Made by a program: the position numbers and the translations under genes. Under the pieces are notes generated by a model. The model had not been told where the DNA came from, searched no databases, and saw only the letters and a program-made list of their open reading frames with translations. A DNA stretch of 64,000 bases. It comes from an uncultured Desulfobacteraceae bacterium. GTDB lineage: Bacteria; Desulfobacterota; Desulfobacteria; Desulfobacterales; Desulfatirhabdiaceae. Positions 8,739 to 18,547 of the stretch are shown here, one piece after another. The stretch is from assembly GCA_903953895.1 (NCBI GenBank), contig CAJBLH010000229.1, forward strand, positions 44,463-108,462. The letters are read 5' to 3'. Position 1 is the stretch's first letter; each line of letters starts with the position of its first letter.

Positions 8739-10409
8739 ATGAATATCAACGCATCCATTATCGATCAGCGACTAACCTCTGTTATAGATCAAATACAACA
8801 GCAGGCCGCTGATGAACTGCACATAACGGATAGAGGCAAACTCAAGTCTCTTGCTTTTGTCTATCTATGTGTCAAAACCATGCTTGATCTTGATAATGAA
8901 GAAGCTTTCGACTGTCTTACCGAAGGAGGGGGCGACTTTGGCGTAGATGCGATGCATTTGTCTGAAGAGATCGATGGTGAGTTCCTGGTCACGCTCTTTC
9001 AGGGAAAATATCACCAGAACCTGGAAGCAAAATCTAATTTTGAGGAATCCGGCATCAACTGCATGATCAATGCCATCCGTCATATTTTTGATCCAGGATC
9101 ACAACTGGAGCGGATTAATGACCGTTTGAAAATGAAAGTGGAGGAAGTCCGATCTCTTATCCGTGATGGGTATATTCCGCGTGTGCGAACGATTGCCTGC
9201 AATAATGGGCTTAAGTGGAATACAGCAGCCCAGGAGGCAATCGACCGGGCCGATTTCGGCAGCCAGGTCTTTTGGGAATATGTCAATCATGAGGTACTCA
9301 TCGGTATTCTACAACGGATTAAACCGGTGGATGAAACGCTTCGGCTGACAGGAAAAGCCATCGTTGAAGATATGAATTTCAGTCGCATCTGTATCGGCAG
9401 AATCCCTGTTTTTGAAATTACCAATTTGCTGAAAACACATGGGGAACGGCTTTTGGAGCGAAATATCAGACGGTATCTGGGTCTGCATGGGAACCGGGTG
9501 AATGAGGGGATTCAACAAACACTGACAGGGGAAACACCGGAAAACTTTTATTTTTTTAATAATGGTCTCACCATGGTCTGCAATGATTTTTCCTATAACG
9601 CGCTTCAGAATAGTGATTATCACGTAAAAGTGGAAAATTTGCAGATCGTTAATGGCGGCCAGACCTGTATGACCATTTTTAAGACATTGGAGTCCATGAA
9701 CAGTCGGCTTATACCAAGAGAGGCCAGTGTTTTGATTCGACTTTATAAATTGCCCAAAGATAATCAGGACATTGTTTTGCAGATTACTTATGCAACAAAC
9801 AGTCAAAACCCAGTGGATTTGAAAGATCTCAAGGCAAATGATCAAAAACAGCGCCAGTTGGAAGACAGCATTGCGTCTTTGGGTTATAGTTATCGCAGGA
9901 AGCGGGCGGATACCCCGGTAAAGCCATCGGACATTACCTCTGGCACGGCGGCTGAAGCCATTCTGGCTGTATGGCGTCAACGCCCCCATCAGGCCAAATT
10001 TTTTAGCCGAGAGCATTTTGGAAAACTTTATGATACGATTTTCAGAAATGATCTGACAGGGGCTCAGGTTATCATCGCAGTTTTACTCTATCGAATTGCC
10101 GAAAATCGCAGAAAAAGACCTCGATCGGATGATCCGATCTTCATACGTTATGCCTCATGCTTTATTGCCATGCAGATGGGCAAAAGACTTGTACGCGATA
10201 TGGGCCTCAATGCAACTTCAATTGATCATAGAAATTTTGAAATTGCAAAAAATCTGCTAGAACAAAACGGAGAAATGTATTTTGTTGAATCTGTCATAGA
10301 CGTTGAGCAATCGCTAAAGAAACTTTATGGAGAGATACCCGTCTCTCTTCAACAACTATCGGCAACGTTCAGACGCGGTGATTTGATTGACAAACTTAAC
10401 ATCCTCTAA
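8739..10409 (+). CDS. AIPR-family abortive infection/phage resistance protein
   Basis: A protein of 556 residues. The C-terminal two thirds carry the AIPR signature: LERNIRRYLGLHGNRVNEGI, PENFYFFNNGLTMVCNDF and LQIVNGGQTCMTIF. The N-terminal part has GGGDFGVDAMHL followed by LFQGKYH, a D...(E/Q)xK pattern like PD-(D/E)XK restriction nucleases; this nuclease reading is inference. AIPR proteins are linked to phage defence and often lie beside DNA methyltransferases, and here only a methylase stub remains upstream. It is the only plus-strand gene within the 38-kb minus-strand cluster. It ends 4 bases past the NRPS stop, a tail-to-tail overlap. No clear ribosome site precedes the ATG. Confidence 0.88.
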   Translation: MNINASIIDQRLTSVIDQIQQQAADELHITDRGKLKSLAFVYLCVKTMLDLDNEEAFDCLTEGGGDFGVDAMHLSEEIDGEFLVTLFQGKYHQNLEAKSNFEESGINCMINAIRHIFDPGSQLERINDRLKMKVEEVRSLIRDGYIPRVRTIACNNGLKWNTAAQEAIDRADFGSQVFWEYVNHEVLIGILQRIKPVDETLRLTGKAIVEDMNFSRICIGRIPVFEITNLLKTHGERLLERNIRRYLGLHGNRVNEGIQQTLTGETPENFYFFNNGLTMVCNDFSYNALQNSDYHVKVENLQIVNGGQTCMTIFKTLESMNSRLIPREASVLIRLYKLPKDNQDIVLQITYATNSQNPVDLKDLKANDQKQRQLEDSIASLGYSYRRKRADTPVKPSDITSGTAAEAILAVWRQRPHQAKFFSREHFGKLYDTIFRNDLTGAQVIIAVLLYRIAENRRKRPRSDDPIFIRYASCFIAMQMGKRLVRDMGLNATSIDHRNFEIAKNLLEQNGEMYFVESVIDVEQSLKKLYGEIPVSLQQLSATFRRGDLIDKLNIL

Positions 10410-13400
10410 AACGCTTCATCGGTTGCCATCGCCGATTTCAGAAATTCAGATTCTTCGGCAAACGCCTCGGGCCGCAATTCCCGCATCACCCCGTTCACCG
10501 TCATCTGCGGCGATCGGGTCAGCAGTTCAAGAATACGCTGAAGATCACGGGCTATCTTTTGAATGGTTTCTTCCCGGAACAGATCGGTGTTGTACTCGAC
10601 GGCAATACGCCACCCGGCGCCGGGTTCGACGGTGAACTTCAGATCGAACGAACTGGCGATGGCTTCATCGGCGAAAGTATCCACTTGAACGCCTTCCCAG
10701 TTCAACTGCGCCGGTGCATTGTTCTGGACGATGATCAACACGTCAAACAAGGGATGACGGGCCGGATCACGCTTGAGTTTGAGGTCTTCAACCAACAGAT
10801 CGAACGGATACGCCTGGTGATCCAGGGCATCGGTCACGGTCTTTCCCATATCTTGCAGAACATCGGACAGGCGCCGATCCGGGTTCAACCGGGTGCGCAG
10901 CACCAGGATATTGAGGTAAAACCCGATCTGTGTTTCCAGATCCGGGTGAATCCGGCCAGCCACTGCTGTTCCCACGCAGACATCGTTGCACCGGCTGTGG
11001 TAATGGAGCAGAAGGGTGACCCCTGCGGCAAATATCATAAACCGGGTTACCCTGCCGGATTGTTCCAGACACTCGAGTTCCTGAACCAATTCTGGCAGCA
11101 GTATTAACTGCAACCTGGCGCCCTGATGGCTTTGAATCCGGGGTCTGGGAAAGTCCAGCGGCAGGCTCAAATCCGGCAGCGGCGGCGCCAGTTGGTTCAT
11201 CCAGTAATCCCGCTGCGCCGACAGGGCAGGGGACTGTATCTGTTGATGCTGCCAATAAGCGTAATCTTTGTACTGAAGGCTCAGTGGTACAAGCGCCGGC
11301 TGCTCTTGCAGGCACAACGCCGGGTAAATGGCGGACATCTCCTGGATCATCACCTGAACCGACCAGCCATCGGTGACGATATGGTGCATCGTGATGATCA
11401 GAATATGTCGGGGCTGCATGCCGATGTCCGGCAGGCGGAGCAGTTGCACCCGCATCAGCGGACCGTTAGTTAGATCGAAGGGCCGGGCTGTCTCTGCGAT
11501 ATACCGGTCGTACGCATCTTTTTCCGGCTGGCCAGAGCCGGTCATGTCCATTTCTTCCAGCGTGATGTCGTGTGCTGCCAGAATACGCTGCCGGGGTTCC
11601 GCTCCCACAGAGACAAACACGGTGCGAAGCGATTCATGCCGATCCACCAGGGTCTGAAAAACTCCTTGCAGCGCGGATTTGTTCAATGGGCCTGTCAGAA
11701 GAAAAGCACCGGACATGTGATAGGCCGGGGAATCCCCATAAACCTGATCCACGACCCAGAGGCGGCGCTGGGCATAGGACAGATCGTAATCGGGGGCATC
11801 CGGAGCCGGTATGATGTCGGGCAGTCGGCTGCTGCCGCGATCCTGAAGGACGGCGGCCAGTGCGGAAATGGTGGGTGCGCTGAAAAAATCCCGAAGATGG
11901 ATTTCTTTTTCCAGAACCTGCTGAAGTCTGAAAACCACCTGCGCGGCTTTGAGGCTGTGGCCCCCCAGCTCGAAAAAATTGTCGTGAATGCCGACGCGCT
12001 CCCGGCCCAGAACCGCCTGCCACACGGCCGCCATCCGGGCTTCCATGTCATTGCGGGGCGGCTGAAACGGGTCTTCGGGTTCAATTTCCGTAAGGGTCAT
12101 GGCCGACAGGGCAGGGGCATCCACTTTTCCGTTGACGGTCATCGGAATCTGCGGCACCTGAAACAGCATGGGCAGCATGTATTCCGGCAGACGGGCCTGG
12201 AGATGGCGCCGGATATCGGCTGCCTTCAGCGGATGATCGGCCACCAGATAAGCCCGCAGGCTGTGGCTGCCATCCTGATCCGCATGGGCCAGAACCACGG
12301 CCTGTCGAATATCGGGATGTACCAGCAGGTGATGAACGACTTCACGGGTCTCGATGCGGTACCCCCGGATTTTCACCTGATCATCTGCACGTCCCAGATA
12401 TTCCAGCTCACCATCCGAGCGCCATCTGCCAAGATCGCCCGACCGGTAAATACGTTCTTGCGGCTGCCAGGGCAATGCCGTGAATTTTTCGGCCGTCAGT
12501 TCCTGCCGGTTCAAATAGCCCCGCGCCAGACCGTTGCCGGCCACGCATATTTCCCCCCAGACGCCGGGAGGAACCGGCTGAAGATGGCGATCGAGAATAT
12601 GCACCCGCAGGTCCGGCAGGGGCCGGCCGATGGTATGGGAATCGGTCCGGATATCTGTATCGGTCAAGGCTTTGTAGGTAACATGCACGGTCGTTTCGGT
12701 AATGCCGTACATATTGATGAGATTGACCCGCGGGTATATATCCCGGAACGGTTTCAGGAGTGCGGGTGTCAGTGCTTCCCCGCCGAAAATCACATAGCGA
12801 AGCGCCAATGGGTCGTTGCCCTCGGCAACGTCCGCCACAATATGGGGAATCAGGGCATAAAACGCTGTCGGTGTCTGATTGAGTACCGTCACCCGATGGG
12901 TTTTTAGAAATTGGAGAAACTGCCGGGGCTCCTGGGCGGTCAGCCGGGGAACCAGCGCCATACAGCCGCCGTAAAGCAAGGGGCCGAACATTTCCCAGAC
13001 CGAAAAATCGAAACTGAATGCATGAAACAGGGTCCAGACATCCTGATCGGAAAAATCGAAATCGAATCGATCGTTGACGATCAGCCGGACGACATTGCGA
13101 TGGGTGATCAAAACGCCTTTGGGTGTTCCGGTAGAGCCGGACGTGTAAATCATGTACGCCAGATGATCCGGGCTGCCTGCCGGATGCAGCGGATCACCGG
13201 TTGCAGCGGGTAATTCCGCGGCCAGTGTCTGTGAACACAGGATATGGATGTCGGGATTCGTATCGGAGACGCCCGTATCCTTGAAACCCTCGAAGAGAGG
13301 GTGCAGGGATTTCCGGGTCAGGACAACCCGCACATCGGCATCTGAAAGCATAAAGCCGAGCCGATCCTGCGGAAGGTCGGGATCGAGCGGCAGATAAGCG

Positions 13401-16400
13401 CCGCCTGCTTTGAATATGCCGAAAACGGCCACGACGACATCTGAAGATTTTTCCATGCAGATGCCGACCATCCGGTCCGGCTCGACGCCGCGTTCAACCA
13501 ACAGACGGGCCAACGCATCAGCCCGTGAATCGAGCTGCCGATATGTCAGTCGATCGTTTTCCCCGATGACGGCGGGATTGTCTGGATAACGCCGGGCTTG
13601 ATCGGCGAACAATTCGTGAAGTGTCTTGTCCTCTGGATAGGATACCGGGGGTACATTCAGTGAAGCCGCCAGATGGTCATATTCTGCCTGGCTCAACATC
13701 TTCAGCCGGGAAACCGGCGCATCCGGTCGGTCGGACATTTCGGAGAGAATCGTCTGAAAATGGCCGAGCATCCGCGAAATGGTGTCTGATTCGAACATAT
13801 CCCGGTTATAGACGAATGATCCGCAAATGTGCTGGTCTTGAATCTGCAAACCCAGCATCAGGTCATATTTCCCCCAGCCGTGATGGGTCTGAATCATCCG
13901 GGCTGAAAAATCGGTACCCGCAGGCAGATCCTGGATATCCTCGCGGCAGACAAAGAGGATATCGAAAAGGGCGGTTCGGCTCATATCCTTTTCCGGATTC
14001 ATGGCCTGAACCAGGCGGTCGAATGGAAAAAGCAGGTTTTCCATTGCCTGATTCCGATAGCGGTCCACCTGAGAAATAAGATCGGCGACCGTCGGATCAT
14101 TCTGAAAATCAGCCTTCATGACGAGAAGATTGGCATAGTGTCCGACGGCTGAGGCCGGTCTGTCGCCCGACCTGCAGGGGGTCCCCGTAATCACGATGGA
14201 CTGTCTGCTGTAACGAAACAGAAGAATGTCGAAGGCGGCCATCAAGACAGTGGTCAGAGATACATTCAGCTTTCCGGCCAGGGTGCGCAGCGCAGACACC
14301 ACATCTTCTGGAACCGAAAACATTTCAAATCCGGATCGATATGTCTGAATGGCCGGACGAGGATGATCCATCGGTAAATTCAAAGGCTTGCAGTCCTTGC
14401 CAAGACACGCGGTCCAGAATTTTTCCTGAATGGCCAGCTTCGCCGGATCTTCTTTCATTGCTTCCGGAAACTGCATGTCCGGCACTCCGCATTCGGGAAT
14501 CTGTCCTGAAAGACGCGACCGGTAATCATTGAGACATTCAACAGCGACCTGCTCCAAAGACCAGGGATCGCAGATGATATGATGGGCGGTCAGCGCCAGA
14601 ATATGATTTTCGGCGTCAACGGACAGGATGGCAGCCCGAAACAGGGGAGGGTGATCCAATTCAAACGGCTGAGCTGAGTCGATGAGAACTTTTTCCATAG
14701 CCAGTTCCATCGATGTATCCATCCAGTTTTCCGGCAGGCGTTTTTCCGATTCTACGGGTGGCGTTTCCGTGGCCGCATCCAGCATCCGCAGCACCATATC
14801 GACCCGATCCATGACGATCTGTCCGGGGGCGTCACCGTTTCCAACAATCTGGATGTGCAACGCATGGTGACGGTTGACGACGGCCTGAAGACTCTCGGAT
14901 AAAATCTTCTGGTTCAGCAGGCCATTCCAGTGAAGAATCAACGGCATGTTGTAATACACCGGGCTGTGCGGGTACAGAACGCCGGATTCAAAGCGATCCA
15001 CAAACCAGAGCCGGGACTGGTGATCCGTCAGCGCCGTCGGCGCCCGGAACGAACCGAATGAATCGAGTACGATTTCCTGGCAGCGGATCTGCGGCCGGTC
15101 GGCAACCTGCACGAAAATATCGTGAACACTCTTCAGAATGGCTGATGCCGTGGCTTCCCGAAACAGACCGGTGTTGTATTCGAGATTGACCGAAATCGTT
15201 TCTTTTTCAATAATTTCCAGCGTCAGATCGAACATGGCGCAACGCCGATCGAACAGAAACGGGGTAATCGTCATGCTCGGCAGTTGCAGCGACCGTTGCT
15301 GAGCATTTTCATACACATACAGGGTGTCGAAAAGCATATTGCGGCGAATATCACGGGGAATCTGAACGGATTCCACCAGAACTTCAAACGGCATGCCCTG
15401 ATGCGAAAAATCTTGCAGACAGTGCTGGGTGACATTTAAAACAAACCGGTCAAATGCCAGATCGCATTCCGGGAAAAGCCGCATGACCAGCGTGTTGGCA
15501 AACATGCCGACAATGGATTCAAAGGACGGGGTCAACCGGCCCGATGTGGTCGTGCCCACCAGAATGTCGGTCTGGCCGCTCAGCCGATGCAGCAGTACGG
15601 TATAAACCGAGAGCATCAACATATAGGGCGTGGTGCTGAGGCGGGCGGCCAGGGCCTTGAATTGCCGGGTGTCCTGTTCCGTCCAGCGGTGGCGGAGAAC
15701 CCGGCCATGAAATTGCTGTTTGTCCGGACGTGGGAAATCGAGCGGCAGGTTCAGCGGAACTGTCCGATCCAGCCGCCTCTGCCAGTAGGTTTTATCCGCC
15801 GTGCAGGTTTTGGAATTCAGATACGATTGTTCCCACTGAACATAGTCCCGGTATTGACCGGAGACCGGGGGTAAATTCTCTCCCATATACAGGCGGATCA
15901 GTTCCTGAACCAGGAGGATACCAGAAATGCCGTCACCGATCATGTGATACATGTCAAAAATCATCAGATGCCGGTTCGGGGCAATTTCGGCCAGACCGAT
16001 GCGGGCCAGCGGCGGAGAATGCAGATCAAATGGACGAATCATGCCTCTGGCAAAATCCTCGGCGGCGTCCGCTTCAATCCGGGCAAATTCAATCGACACT
16101 TCCACCGTATCGAACACCCGTTGACAGATCTGATCCTGCTGTATCTCAAAAGCGGTGCGAAGGCTTTCATGGCGGTGGAAGAGGGTACGGAAAGCGACTG
16201 TCAGCCGGTCCTTGTCCAACTGCCCATCCATCATGATGGAACCCGTCAGGTGATAGGGGACTTCGCCGGACTCCATCTGGCTGAGTACAAAAAGCCGTTT
16301 TTGGGCGGATGAAGCCGGTAATAGTGAATCGCGCTGTAAGGCGTCGGATGTTACAGGAGGAGAACTTTCGAAGGAAAAGCCGCAGGACCGCAATTCCTGA

Positions 16401-18346
16401 ATGCATTCCCTTACTGCCGTGATGACCTGCGCCATGTCTGCATCGCTATGAACTGTCGAGAAAAAACAGATCCGTCGCTCCCAGGTATAGATGCCGCGAT
16501 AAAGCAACAGCAGAAAGAACAAGTCCATCTCGATGGGCGCCAGGGCCAGATCGTATTGCCCGAACGATTCGAATCGGAACAGGGAGCCGAAATGGCGCAA
16601 TTGCATGGGAACCCGTTCTTTTTCAAACCAGTTGTTCAGCTCGGCCGCAAAGGCTGCGACCCTTTGGTTGAGATTTTCCTGAAGGGCCGGTCCTTCGGTT
16701 TTCAGATGTTCGAGGACGGCTTTGGCGGCAACCATGGCCAGCGGATGTTTGCAGAACGTACCGGCAAATAGAAGTTTTGGCTGCATGGGCGCCGTATCAT
16801 CTCCAAAAGACCAGAATCCGCCGTCCACGGCATCCAGAAATGCGGCTTTTCCGGCCACAACGCCAATGGGCATGCCGCCCCCAAGAACCTTTCCGTAGGT
16901 GACGAGATCGGCTTTCACATTGAAATAATGCTGGGCGCCGCCCGGATGAATCCGAAACCCGGTGATCACCTCATCAAAAATCAATGCGGTTCCCTGTTCT
17001 GCGGTAATGTGGCGAAGTTCCTGCAAAAATGCGGTGGGATGAAATCCCGGGCGCCGGCTCTGAACCGGTTCGACCAGGACGGCGGCCAGGTTCGAGCCAT
17101 TCTGTCGAATGATTTCAAGGGCCTGCTGGTCTCCGTAATTGAGTACCAGAACATCGGCAACCATACCCAAGGGGGTTCCGGCAGAACGCGGGATGGCGTT
17201 GGGACGTTTTCCATCCGTATCCGCCAGAATCCCATCAAACGTTCCGTGATACGAACCGGCAAACAGTGCGACCTGGGGTCTGCCGGTAACGGCCCGGGCT
17301 GTCCGGACTGCTGCCATGACAGCCTCCGTTCCCGTGTTGGTGAACGCCACGCGTTCCACCCCGGTCATTTCACAGATCAACCGGGCCACGGTTCCGGTCA
17401 GATCGAACTGGGGGCCGAGATGAAACCCGAGGTCGAGCTGTCGGGTCACGGCTTCCACCACATACGGCGGTCGATGGCCGAGAAAACTCACCCCATATCC
17501 CATGGCCAGATCGATATACGCATTGCCGTCGATATCCCAGAAATAGGCGCCATCGGATCGGGAGCAGGCCAGCGGATAAATGCATTCTTTCAACTCGGGG
17601 CGAAACCCTAGGGCCTGCAGCCAGTCGCAGAGTTGTGCGCGATGAGACTGGGTAAGCTGCTTCGAACCGGGTGTCCGGTGATTCCACCGGTTCGTGAAAT
17701 CGCGGATGAATTCTTTCTGCGCCGATGTCAAGGTCGATATGGAACTGGCAACCGGTGTGATGGCAAACGATTTTTCCGGTCGATTCGAACCGCCTGGTTT
17801 CTCAACAATATCGGGTTTTGCGGCTGTCGATCCAATGATTTCCCGGACGGATTCCGATGGACTGTCCGTTCCCCACTCGTCTAAAATCGCCAGTTGATGG
17901 GTCATCAAGTTGGACATGGCCTCGATCTGACGATGAAAAATGTCCTGAAGCCAGGCCGTTCCACCGGTTCCCGGCCGGGCATCCCGAACGATTCTTACCG
18001 GTGGAGATGCCGGAAAAGACGGTGCGGATACCGGTTCCGGTGCGGGCGTCGGAATGGATGGGGGACTACGTCGATCCGACTCCTGCATAAGAATGGCGAC
18101 GATTTTGGAAAGGGTATCCGCTTCTGCATAAAACCGGCTCAATTCGATATCGACGCCGAAATCCTGGTGCATCATCTGGCGCAGCCGGGCCAGCATGAAG
18201 GAATCCATCCCCAGGTGGAACAGATTGGCGTTGCAGTCAGCGGCAGTCATCGGCAGGCTGGAAATACGATGGACCATTTCCATCAACTGGCTGGTGACGG
18301 TCTCGGGTATCAAAGCTGGGATTACGGTTTGTGAATTCGGCTGCAT
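10406..18346 (-). CDS. Hybrid megasynthase T-AMT-C-C-A(Thr)-T-C
   Basis: A 2646-residue protein. Domain order: carrier of ACP type (LGMDSFM, Ser49); class III aminotransferase at 250-655 (LIFDEVITGF, PLP lysine K486 in LVTYGKVLGGG); condensation domain 1 (YHMIGDG at 800, first His replaced by Tyr); condensation domain 2 (HHIICDP at 1255, DG changed to DP); adenylation domain (YTSGSTGTPKG at 1734); carrier (FFELGGHSL, Ser2131); condensation domain 3 (HHIVTDG at 2321). The A domain reads D-F-W-N-I-G-M-V-H at the specificity positions, the known threonine code. The AMT layout matches mycosubtilin/microcystin-type synthases, which aminate a beta-ketoacyl carrier intermediate. The missing ACP of the KS-AT protein (20930-24373) is probably this N-terminal carrier. 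The C-terminal C should pair with the A domain opening the edge NRPS. It ends TAG at 10406, overlapping the convergent AIPR gene. Confidence 0.95.
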   Translation of the reverse strand: MQPNSQTVIPALIPETVTSQLMEMVHRISSLPMTAADCNANLFHLGMDSFMLARLRQMMHQDFGVDIELSRFYAEADTLSKIVAILMQESDRRSPPSIPTPAPEPVSAPSFPASPPVRIVRDARPGTGGTAWLQDIFHRQIEAMSNLMTHQLAILDEWGTDSPSESVREIIGSTAAKPDIVEKPGGSNRPEKSFAITPVASSISTLTSAQKEFIRDFTNRWNHRTPGSKQLTQSHRAQLCDWLQALGFRPELKECIYPLACSRSDGAYFWDIDGNAYIDLAMGYGVSFLGHRPPYVVEAVTRQLDLGFHLGPQFDLTGTVARLICEMTGVERVAFTNTGTEAVMAAVRTARAVTGRPQVALFAGSYHGTFDGILADTDGKRPNAIPRSAGTPLGMVADVLVLNYGDQQALEIIRQNGSNLAAVLVEPVQSRRPGFHPTAFLQELRHITAEQGTALIFDEVITGFRIHPGGAQHYFNVKADLVTYGKVLGGGMPIGVVAGKAAFLDAVDGGFWSFGDDTAPMQPKLLFAGTFCKHPLAMVAAKAVLEHLKTEGPALQENLNQRVAAFAAELNNWFEKERVPMQLRHFGSLFRFESFGQYDLALAPIEMDLFFLLLLYRGIYTWERRICFFSTVHSDADMAQVITAVRECIQELRSCGFSFESSPPVTSDALQRDSLLPASSAQKRLFVLSQMESGEVPYHLTGSIMMDGQLDKDRLTVAFRTLFHRHESLRTAFEIQQDQICQRVFDTVEVSIEFARIEADAAEDFARGMIRPFDLHSPPLARIGLAEIAPNRHLMIFDMYHMIGDGISGILLVQELIRLYMGENLPPVSGQYRDYVQWEQSYLNSKTCTADKTYWQRRLDRTVPLNLPLDFPRPDKQQFHGRVLRHRWTEQDTRQFKALAARLSTTPYMLMLSVYTVLLHRLSGQTDILVGTTTSGRLTPSFESIVGMFANTLVMRLFPECDLAFDRFVLNVTQHCLQDFSHQGMPFEVLVESVQIPRDIRRNMLFDTLYVYENAQQRSLQLPSMTITPFLFDRRCAMFDLTLEIIEKETISVNLEYNTGLFREATASAILKSVHDIFVQVADRPQIRCQEIVLDSFGSFRAPTALTDHQSRLWFVDRFESGVLYPHSPVYYNMPLILHWNGLLNQKILSESLQAVVNRHHALHIQIVGNGDAPGQIVMDRVDMVLRMLDAATETPPVESEKRLPENWMDTSMELAMEKVLIDSAQPFELDHPPLFRAAILSVDAENHILALTAHHIICDPWSLEQVAVECLNDYRSRLSGQIPECGVPDMQFPEAMKEDPAKLAIQEKFWTACLGKDCKPLNLPMDHPRPAIQTYRSGFEMFSVPEDVVSALRTLAGKLNVSLTTVLMAAFDILLFRYSRQSIVITGTPCRSGDRPASAVGHYANLLVMKADFQNDPTVADLISQVDRYRNQAMENLLFPFDRLVQAMNPEKDMSRTALFDILFVCREDIQDLPAGTDFSARMIQTHHGWGKYDLMLGLQIQDQHICGSFVYNRDMFESDTISRMLGHFQTILSEMSDRPDAPVSRLKMLSQAEYDHLAASLNVPPVSYPEDKTLHELFADQARRYPDNPAVIGENDRLTYRQLDSRADALARLLVERGVEPDRMVGICMEKSSDVVVAVFGIFKAGGAYLPLDPDLPQDRLGFMLSDADVRVVLTRKSLHPLFEGFKDTGVSDTNPDIHILCSQTLAAELPAATGDPLHPAGSPDHLAYMIYTSGSTGTPKGVLITHRNVVRLIVNDRFDFDFSDQDVWTLFHAFSFDFSVWEMFGPLLYGGCMALVPRLTAQEPRQFLQFLKTHRVTVLNQTPTAFYALIPHIVADVAEGNDPLALRYVIFGGEALTPALLKPFRDIYPRVNLINMYGITETTVHVTYKALTDTDIRTDSHTIGRPLPDLRVHILDRHLQPVPPGVWGEICVAGNGLARGYLNRQELTAEKFTALPWQPQERIYRSGDLGRWRSDGELEYLGRADDQVKIRGYRIETREVVHHLLVHPDIRQAVVLAHADQDGSHSLRAYLVADHPLKAADIRRHLQARLPEYMLPMLFQVPQIPMTVNGKVDAPALSAMTLTEIEPEDPFQPPRNDMEARMAAVWQAVLGRERVGIHDNFFELGGHSLKAAQVVFRLQQVLEKEIHLRDFFSAPTISALAAVLQDRGSSRLPDIIPAPDAPDYDLSYAQRRLWVVDQVYGDSPAYHMSGAFLLTGPLNKSALQGVFQTLVDRHESLRTVFVSVGAEPRQRILAAHDITLEEMDMTGSGQPEKDAYDRYIAETARPFDLTNGPLMRVQLLRLPDIGMQPRHILIITMHHIVTDGWSVQVMIQEMSAIYPALCLQEQPALVPLSLQYKDYAYWQHQQIQSPALSAQRDYWMNQLAPPLPDLSLPLDFPRPRIQSHQGARLQLILLPELVQELECLEQSGRVTRFMIFAAGVTLLLHYHSRCNDVCVGTAVAGRIHPDLETQIGFYLNILVLRTRLNPDRRLSDVLQDMGKTVTDALDHQAYPFDLLVEDLKLKRDPARHPLFDVLIIVQNNAPAQLNWEGVQVDTFADEAIASSFDLKFTVEPGAGWRIAVEYNTDLFREETIQKIARDLQRILELLTRSPQMTVNGVMRELRPEAFAEESEFLKSAMATDEAF

Positions 18347-18378
18347 AGATGTTTCGCTTAATCCATAAAATTGATATC

Positions 18379-18456
18379 ACCGCAAAGACGCAAAGATCGC
18401 AAAGAAAACCGGTAAAAAAACAGGCTGTTGCATTGCGTCCTTTGCGTCTTTGCGGT
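18379..18456. repeat. Intergenic palindromic repeat, 17-bp arms
   Basis: ACCGCAAAGACGCAAAG at 18379-18395 is the exact reverse complement of CTTTGCGTCTTTGCGGT at 18440-18456, with 44 bases between that contain further GCAAAG units. It lies in the roughly 200-base gap between the KAS III-like gene and the AMT megasynthase. Elements with this CGCAAAGACGCAAAG core are widespread between genes of environmental bacteria and often yield spurious proteins reading AKTQRSQR. It could form a hairpin in the cluster transcript and influence read-through or RNA stability. Confidence 0.75.
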
Positions 18457-18506
18457 AAATTCAGTGCTGATCATCTGGCAGAAATGATGATCAAGGCCTT
18501 TTTAAT

Positions 18507-18530
18507 TTTTTTCGTGTATTTCGTGGTTAA
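18507..18530. repeat. Dispersed intergenic repeat, copy 1 (ACGAAATACACGAA type)
   Basis: Reverse complement begins TTAACCACGAAATACACGAA. The same core recurs in two other gaps of the window (48097 and 53638). It lies just downstream of the KAS III-like gene stop on the transcribed strand. Confidence 0.6.
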
Positions 18531-18547
18531 CAGTATTTTCATGACTA

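Noticed and set aside
8597..8812. Functional small methyltransferase
   Set aside because: Only about 43 residues match; the catalytic motif is cut and most of the SAM-binding and target-recognition parts are absent.
11570..12907. Long plus-strand open frame (445 codons) opposite the NRPS
   Set aside because: It lies entirely antisense to a well-supported adenylation/condensation region, has no recognisable domain and no ribosome site; a shadow of GC-rich coding sequence.
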